A stretch of DNA of 9,089 nucleotides from Omnitrophica bacterium RIFOXYB12_FULL_50_7 (GTDB taxonomy: Bacteria > Omnitrophota > Omnitrophia > Omnitrophales > Aquincolibacteriaceae): assembly GCA_001804345.1 (NCBI GenBank), contig MHFU01000032.1, positions 5,707 through 14,795 on the forward strand, written 5' to 3'. A program made the translations under genes and the position numbers. Numbering within the stretch: position 1 is the first letter of the stretch; each line of letters opens with the position of its first letter. Under the pieces are notes generated by a model that worked only from the letters and a program-made list of their open reading frames with translations, was not told where the DNA came from and searched no databases. Positions 1-6,000 of this stretch are shown here, piece after piece.

Positions 1-1
1 T

Positions 2-3000
2 GACAGCGTGACCGAAAAACTACTCGGGATCGATGCCACATTTCTTGACTCAATAGGCAATTCCTTAACCATGCCCATCGGAGATTATATTAAACGTGCC
101 GATCGGGTCCAGGAAACCGCTGTTATTCTGGAAAAACCAGCCCTTAATTTTCTTCAACAGGTGTCAGCCGTAGGGGGATTTTCTCCATGGTCAAGTCTTC
201 CTGCGGGTTGGGAAACTACAGGAAGACTTGGCAATGGCGGATATGACTCAACGGCCTATTACACTTTTAGATATGCCGATACCTCTTCAAATCACTTTCT
301 GGGTTTTTGGAGCCAAAAAAGTCCCCCCTTGGATCTTTCTCAATATGATCTGATCTCGGTGACCATGCGCGGCAACCCTGAATTGGGTTATTCACCGGAT
401 TTTCAAATGGAGCTTAAAGATTTCAACTTTCATCGATATGTCGCCCTTTATACTCTTTCAGCGCCTGACATTCCGACGACGGGATATAAAACTTACACTA
501 TTCCGCTAGAAGGCAGGGAAGGGATGATCTCGGAAGTCAACTTCAAGCTGGTTTTGGAAACCCAAGGAGTCGGGAAGCAGGGCACGGTTTATTTCCAGGA
601 TATTTCCTTTCTGGATCTTAAAAAATACACGGACAAACAATGGCAAAATGAAGCCCATATTACTGCGGGGGAACTTCAGGCAATTAAAGTAGAGGCGAGA
701 AATTTGACCGCCGTGGGAGCTAGTATCGGGAGCGATAAGCCTCTTAATTTCAAAGAGTTGATCCCGTGGCTTGATGCACCAAGCTTTATGCACTACTCGC
801 CCAATGCGAAAAATGAAAATGAGCTCGCTTCTTTTAAACGCGTGGACGGTAGCGAAGTGACACTCTCAGGATCGAATGTATCGCGTTTGGTTCTCGCGGA
901 CGGCACTGTAAATGAATACGAGACGACTGGAAATCAAGCGACAAGCGAAATTCATGGCCAGGATGCGGCAGTCCAGGACGGTGGGAGTTTGGAGTATGGC
1001 TATGGCGTGCTCCGTAAAATCACGCAACAGGACGGGCGTGTTTATAATCTCGAATATGAATTTGATTCTGCGGATGGTGGAGAAATTACGGTCATTCGCG
1101 ATGAGCTCACGGGGGATGAGAGGCGGTTTAAAAACGGAGAGCTCCTGAGATCAGACACGGAAGATGAGCTTGAAACGCGTTACTCCTATCAGAACGGGGT
1201 TTTGCGCGGGGCGGAAGTTTTTTATAAAAACCGGGTTTTAAATAGCACTCAGTATGCCTTCAGCAACAATGAAACATTGATCACCGATGAAGAAGGTACC
1301 ACCTGGTTCTACGATAAAGACGGAAATCTGACCAAGCATCTGACCCAAGACGGATATCTTTTCGGCTATTCGGATTTCACGATTTCTACCGAAAACCGTC
1401 AGCAATTTGTAGGAGCCTTCGGAGAAGACGATTATAAAACAAAAATTCTTGGGGCTTCAGGGCTTCAGAGCGTGTCGCTCCTGGGTTATGAAGCACCGGA
1501 CGGTGCGCAGGTCATTTACGGTTCCGGAGGGTTGGTCGAGATCCGGTTTCTGACGGGGGATCAGGCGGTCAATGTAGTTTTAGATGAAAAACGGCGCATC
1601 CGGAGCGGCCAAATTCAGTTCAAGGATGGCTTGATCGTTGAGATCGAAAATTATCTTCCCGTGCGAGGCCGTGATGCCGATGGCGAAATCTTCAATGCGG
1701 CATTTCCACCCGCTCAAAAAGTTGAACTTCTCATCGGTGAGGACGGCAGCTATCAAGGAGTTCGCCTGGATGTGAACGGGCGTTTTTACTTCTATGATCC
1801 CTACGGACGTCTGATCAAGGTCGAATCCGAAGACGGAGAACGATACACTTTTGTTTATAATCTTGGCGATTCCGATGTTGAGATGGGCTACACACAAACC
1901 TATCGTAAACAAGTTGATTTCAACGGCGTGCCTTATCCTCGGGAGCTTCAGTTTGAAGCCGGCGACACGTTAAAACTGTCATCTCCTGAAATGATCCTTG
2001 GGGAAGTTCCTTTACAAGGGGATCAAAGGAAAGGTTTCATCGCCGCTGTTTTTGTCGAAGCAACCAATCAATGGAAAGTGATTTCGGGGAAAATGGGCTC
2101 CGACGGGGATCGTGTTCTGCTGCGTCAGTTTCTTGAGAGCCTGAAAGCCGGCCAATCGGTCGCGATAGCTATTTCCGATCCTGATTTTTCCAGAATTTCT
2201 GAAGAGATTCTTGTTCTTCTTGAGGGAGCCGGTGCCGGCAATGTGCGGGCTGCAGCGGCCAGCCAATCCAACTGGTTTTTCTTCGGGAATGAAACCCTTG
2301 AGAAAGGGCAGGGTCGGGAGAAGACAGGCGGGAATTCTTTTCTCACTTATGACGAAACCGTTGAAACCCACAGCCTCAGCGGTATTGCCCATCCCGTTTT
2401 CGAAGGAAAGCCGATGCTGGCCGGAATTCCCAAGGACTTTGGTGATTTCTATGCGGATTTTATGAAGCGCTATGAAAAAGTGAGGCCTGACGGCGAGATC
2501 CAAGCCCAGACGGTCTATGATCCGGATAATCGTATTGTTTTTACCCAGAGGGTAGACGGAATATTTTCCTTTTATGAACACGGCAAGGTGCGTGAAACTT
2601 ATAACCATGACAGAGAGCTGATTTATACGCACGAGTACCTTTGTCTCAAAGAAAATCAAAGCGAATGTAAGGATGATGATTTTCTTCTTTCCAAAATCAC
2701 TTTGGTCAAGGCTCGCAGTGATTTCGAAAGAGAACAGGCCAAGCTAAGGGAGCAAATAGCCCAGGTCCGCTACGATGCCCTTTATGACTTGGCCCAGCAG
2801 CATGAAGTCGCGGATGCCGCAGTGCGTCAGGGGGTTCGGGAAGGACAGGAGTCTTTGGACGAGGTGATCCGGCAGCTTGAAGCCCAGCGTTTTGTGACCG
2901 TAAGGCAGTGTCACCGTACCTGGTGCGGTCAAGAATGCAGCGATGTCACGTTTGAAAATCCGAAAGTCGTTGCCATGATCAATGAGTATCAGGCAAATAA

Positions 3001-6000
3001 AAGAGATTTGGTTGAGAAGATCCTGCCGGAACAAATTGCGAGTATTCCGAGCGTTATCGAAGAAAAACGCCTGGAGATCGAAATTTCCATCCGAGATCGC
3101 CTAGCCGATCTTGACAGTCAGGCAGCGGATGTTCTGCACGAAATTCTCAAGAACGAGTTCAGTCCCGTTTTGACGGATCTTTATCGGCGGATTTTGGGGC
3201 GCGATCCTTCGACAGAGGAGATTAATAATACCGTTACTCGTTTCCAATCGACGGGGAAAATCGATTTGCGTTTGTTGCAGCAGGAATTGGTCGATTCTCA
3301 GGAAAAACAGCAAAGGGAAGCTGATAAGGCGGCTATCATCACCGGGGTCAGGACATTTCTCGAGTCTTACCTTGCGTCTTTGGCTGACACCCAAGATGCA
3401 AACAACAACCAAGTTCCCGATGCTCAGGAGGCCTTGCTGACTTCTCTGGGGCTTTTGAAATCCGAGGTGGTCAGTTTGACCCGGGAGGAAGTGACACAGA
3501 TCCTGACCTGGCTTGAGTCGCGCGACCTTCATTTCGGCCAGTCGGCATTTTTATCGCTTCAAACCATGCTGCTTTCTAGAAATATCAATGTGCCTATGGT
3601 GACGATCGGTGTCGAAACGGTGCTTATTGATATTTTTGCCGGCGTGATTAACCGTTTCACGGAAGGCGATCTGCTGATTTCTGTTTTTGCTTTGGATCGG
3701 ACGGCCAAAATTCACGGTGCAGAAATTACGGGGGCCCGGTACACCGAAGCGGATCTCATCAATTTGTTCCAAACAACGTGTCCGAATGTTTCCGCGGAAA
3801 ATCCATGCCGTCTTCGGGTCATGGCCCATCTGGGAGGCGACCATTTTGCGGTGATCAGTTCGATCGAAGGCGATAAGATTACTTACATTGAAACGATCAA
3901 AGGACAAAGCGGAGAATCCCAGACAGTCCAGAAGGATCAATTTTTTGAGATGTGGGATACCGGTAATGGAACGGGACACCTTGTGGTGTTCGAAGATCAG
4001 GTGATCGCAGAGAAGAAGATCGATGACCAGGCTGCGATGAGGATTCGCGGGGCCTTTTTTCCACTCATTTGGCTTTTTTGGATTGCCGTGGCCGCGCTTG
4101 TCTTCACGGCGGCAAGCATTGTCGTTTCCTTTATCAGTCCTACCCTCGGAAAAATTCTTGGCTATATCGCGATGGTACTGAGCATCATCAGCATCGTGGG
4201 AAGCATTGCGAATTTTGTGGTTGAGGGCGCGAAAATGGCGTTGACGCAGCTTTCCAATGGTGTGTTTAGTGCGATCCGCAATGGATTTGTGGCGGTCGGT
4301 AAAGTGTTGTTTTCAGCGGTCAAAGCCGCAGGCCAATTTATCCAAAGTGGTTTTACCTTCTTGAAGGATGTCGCCGCTCAAGGGTTGCGGGCCTTGGGAA
4401 GTGGCATTAGGGCCATTGGGAGTTTCATAAAAGAGGGAATTAAACTGGCCATTAATCCGGGCACTGGCATGGTCAAGGAAAGTCTTTCTTTTGGGCAACA
4501 AATAGGAAGGAGTTTGATCGCTGCCGGAATCAATATGGGCGTTTCAAAAGGACTGGAAGGATTGGGAGTTGACCCGCGTCTGGCTCGGCTCAGCGGGGCT
4601 TTTATCAGTGGAGGTATTGTCGGTCTTGGCATGGAAGGCACATCCTTTTTACAGTCCGGGGTCCAGCAATATCTCATTCAGGGGGTCTCAGAGATCGGAC
4701 TCCATCTGGATTTACCGCCTCCGTTAACAGCGGCTCTCTCCATTGCAGCTACGGCATCGCTTCAAACCTACTTTAATCCCGACCTTACTTTCAAAACAAT
4801 TGTTACGGAACTCGCCCCTTCCTTTGCCGCTAAACTCACCATGGGAGGTATCGAACTTCTCGGCCGCTCCATGGGCCTTGATCCCCGCATTACCCAATTG
4901 ATCAGCATGCCCATTGGCATGGTCGTGGGCGGCCTCACCCAAAATCTTCTGAACCCCGGAACCGGCGGGATCTTTAATGCGATCAAAGATTCCTTGTTAA
5001 GTAGAGAATCTTTGGGAAGGATTGTGTCAACTGTCGCCTATCTTGCGGCCGATAAATGGGGAACTGTGCCTGTCTTAATTGCTTTGTCAGGAGGGAAACT
5101 TTTGACCTCTGTTATTGGAGGGTTTCTGTCAAAAGGCGATCAAGGATTCTTCGGGTCTATCGTGTCCGGCATTGTCGGTGGGGCAAATGATCTTGTTCAT
5201 AATTTTGTTTCCAACGCCATCGAAAATGCTCCCGAACTCACAGCTTCGGTTATGAACGGTGAAAGTTTAGGAGATGTCTTTGAGCGTCTTGTCGTAGGCG
5301 CGCTTGCAAGGTCAACCCTTGAAGATGTTGTAGGGATTTATGGATCAATAAAGACTGCCTATGAGCAAGGCAAGCGACAATCGCGGATTGTTACGCTTAG
5401 GCCCGGAATAGATGTTCGGGAAATTCAGATGGGCACTGCGGAAGAACCCATGACGGTCTGGGAAAGTCTTGACGGGACGAAAACCTTGCGGGTTGAGTCA
5501 AAAGACCGTATTGTCGAGGGAGAGGGCATCAGGATTATCGGCCAGAACTTTGTTCTGACATCGGGAACGGTTACCTATAAAAATCCGGGAACGGGAGTGC
5601 TTATTCACGAAGTTTATGAGAATAATCAGCTTCTCCAGAGACAGATCGTTGGTGACAACCAATTTGTGGACATGTATGGCAATGGTCGAACAAGTTCCGG
5701 AGCCGCTAATCCATTAAAATTTGATCAGTCGGGGAATATTCTTGAAGGAACCGTGGAAAATCTCGTGTCAGGTGAGCGTGTGATCTATTCGGCGCAAACG
5801 ATCCGGGTCGAGAAGAGCGATAAACGTCTTTTCTCCCAGGGATCAAATGGATTGAATTACTGGTTCTCCTACGGCGGCGGGAACGTTCAATTTGAAGAAT
5901 ATAGTCGGGCGACGGGACAGTTAATTTCCAAAGGGGATTCGGCCACAAAGATGGCGCCGAATAATACGGTTTTTGTTACTCAGTCGGGGCAGATGCCGGG

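Noticed and set aside
8..10. GTG at 8 as the true start of the giant gene
   Set aside because: The frame is open upstream to the window edge, no signal peptide follows, and no ribosome binding site can be seen in the seven bases before it.
2012..2659. A 215-codon open frame on the - strand inside the giant gene
   Set aside because: It lies wholly opposite well-recognised domain sequence (ILEI-like and YD-like). It shows no domain, signal or ribosome binding site of its own, and is best explained as a shadow of a GC-balanced gene.
5582..5596. Third NPGTG (residues 1859-1863) as a fourth copy of the hydrophobic module
   Set aside because: The surrounding sequence is beta-rich and lacks the Gly-Arg, DPR and Gly/Ile/Val features of the modules, so only the five residues match.
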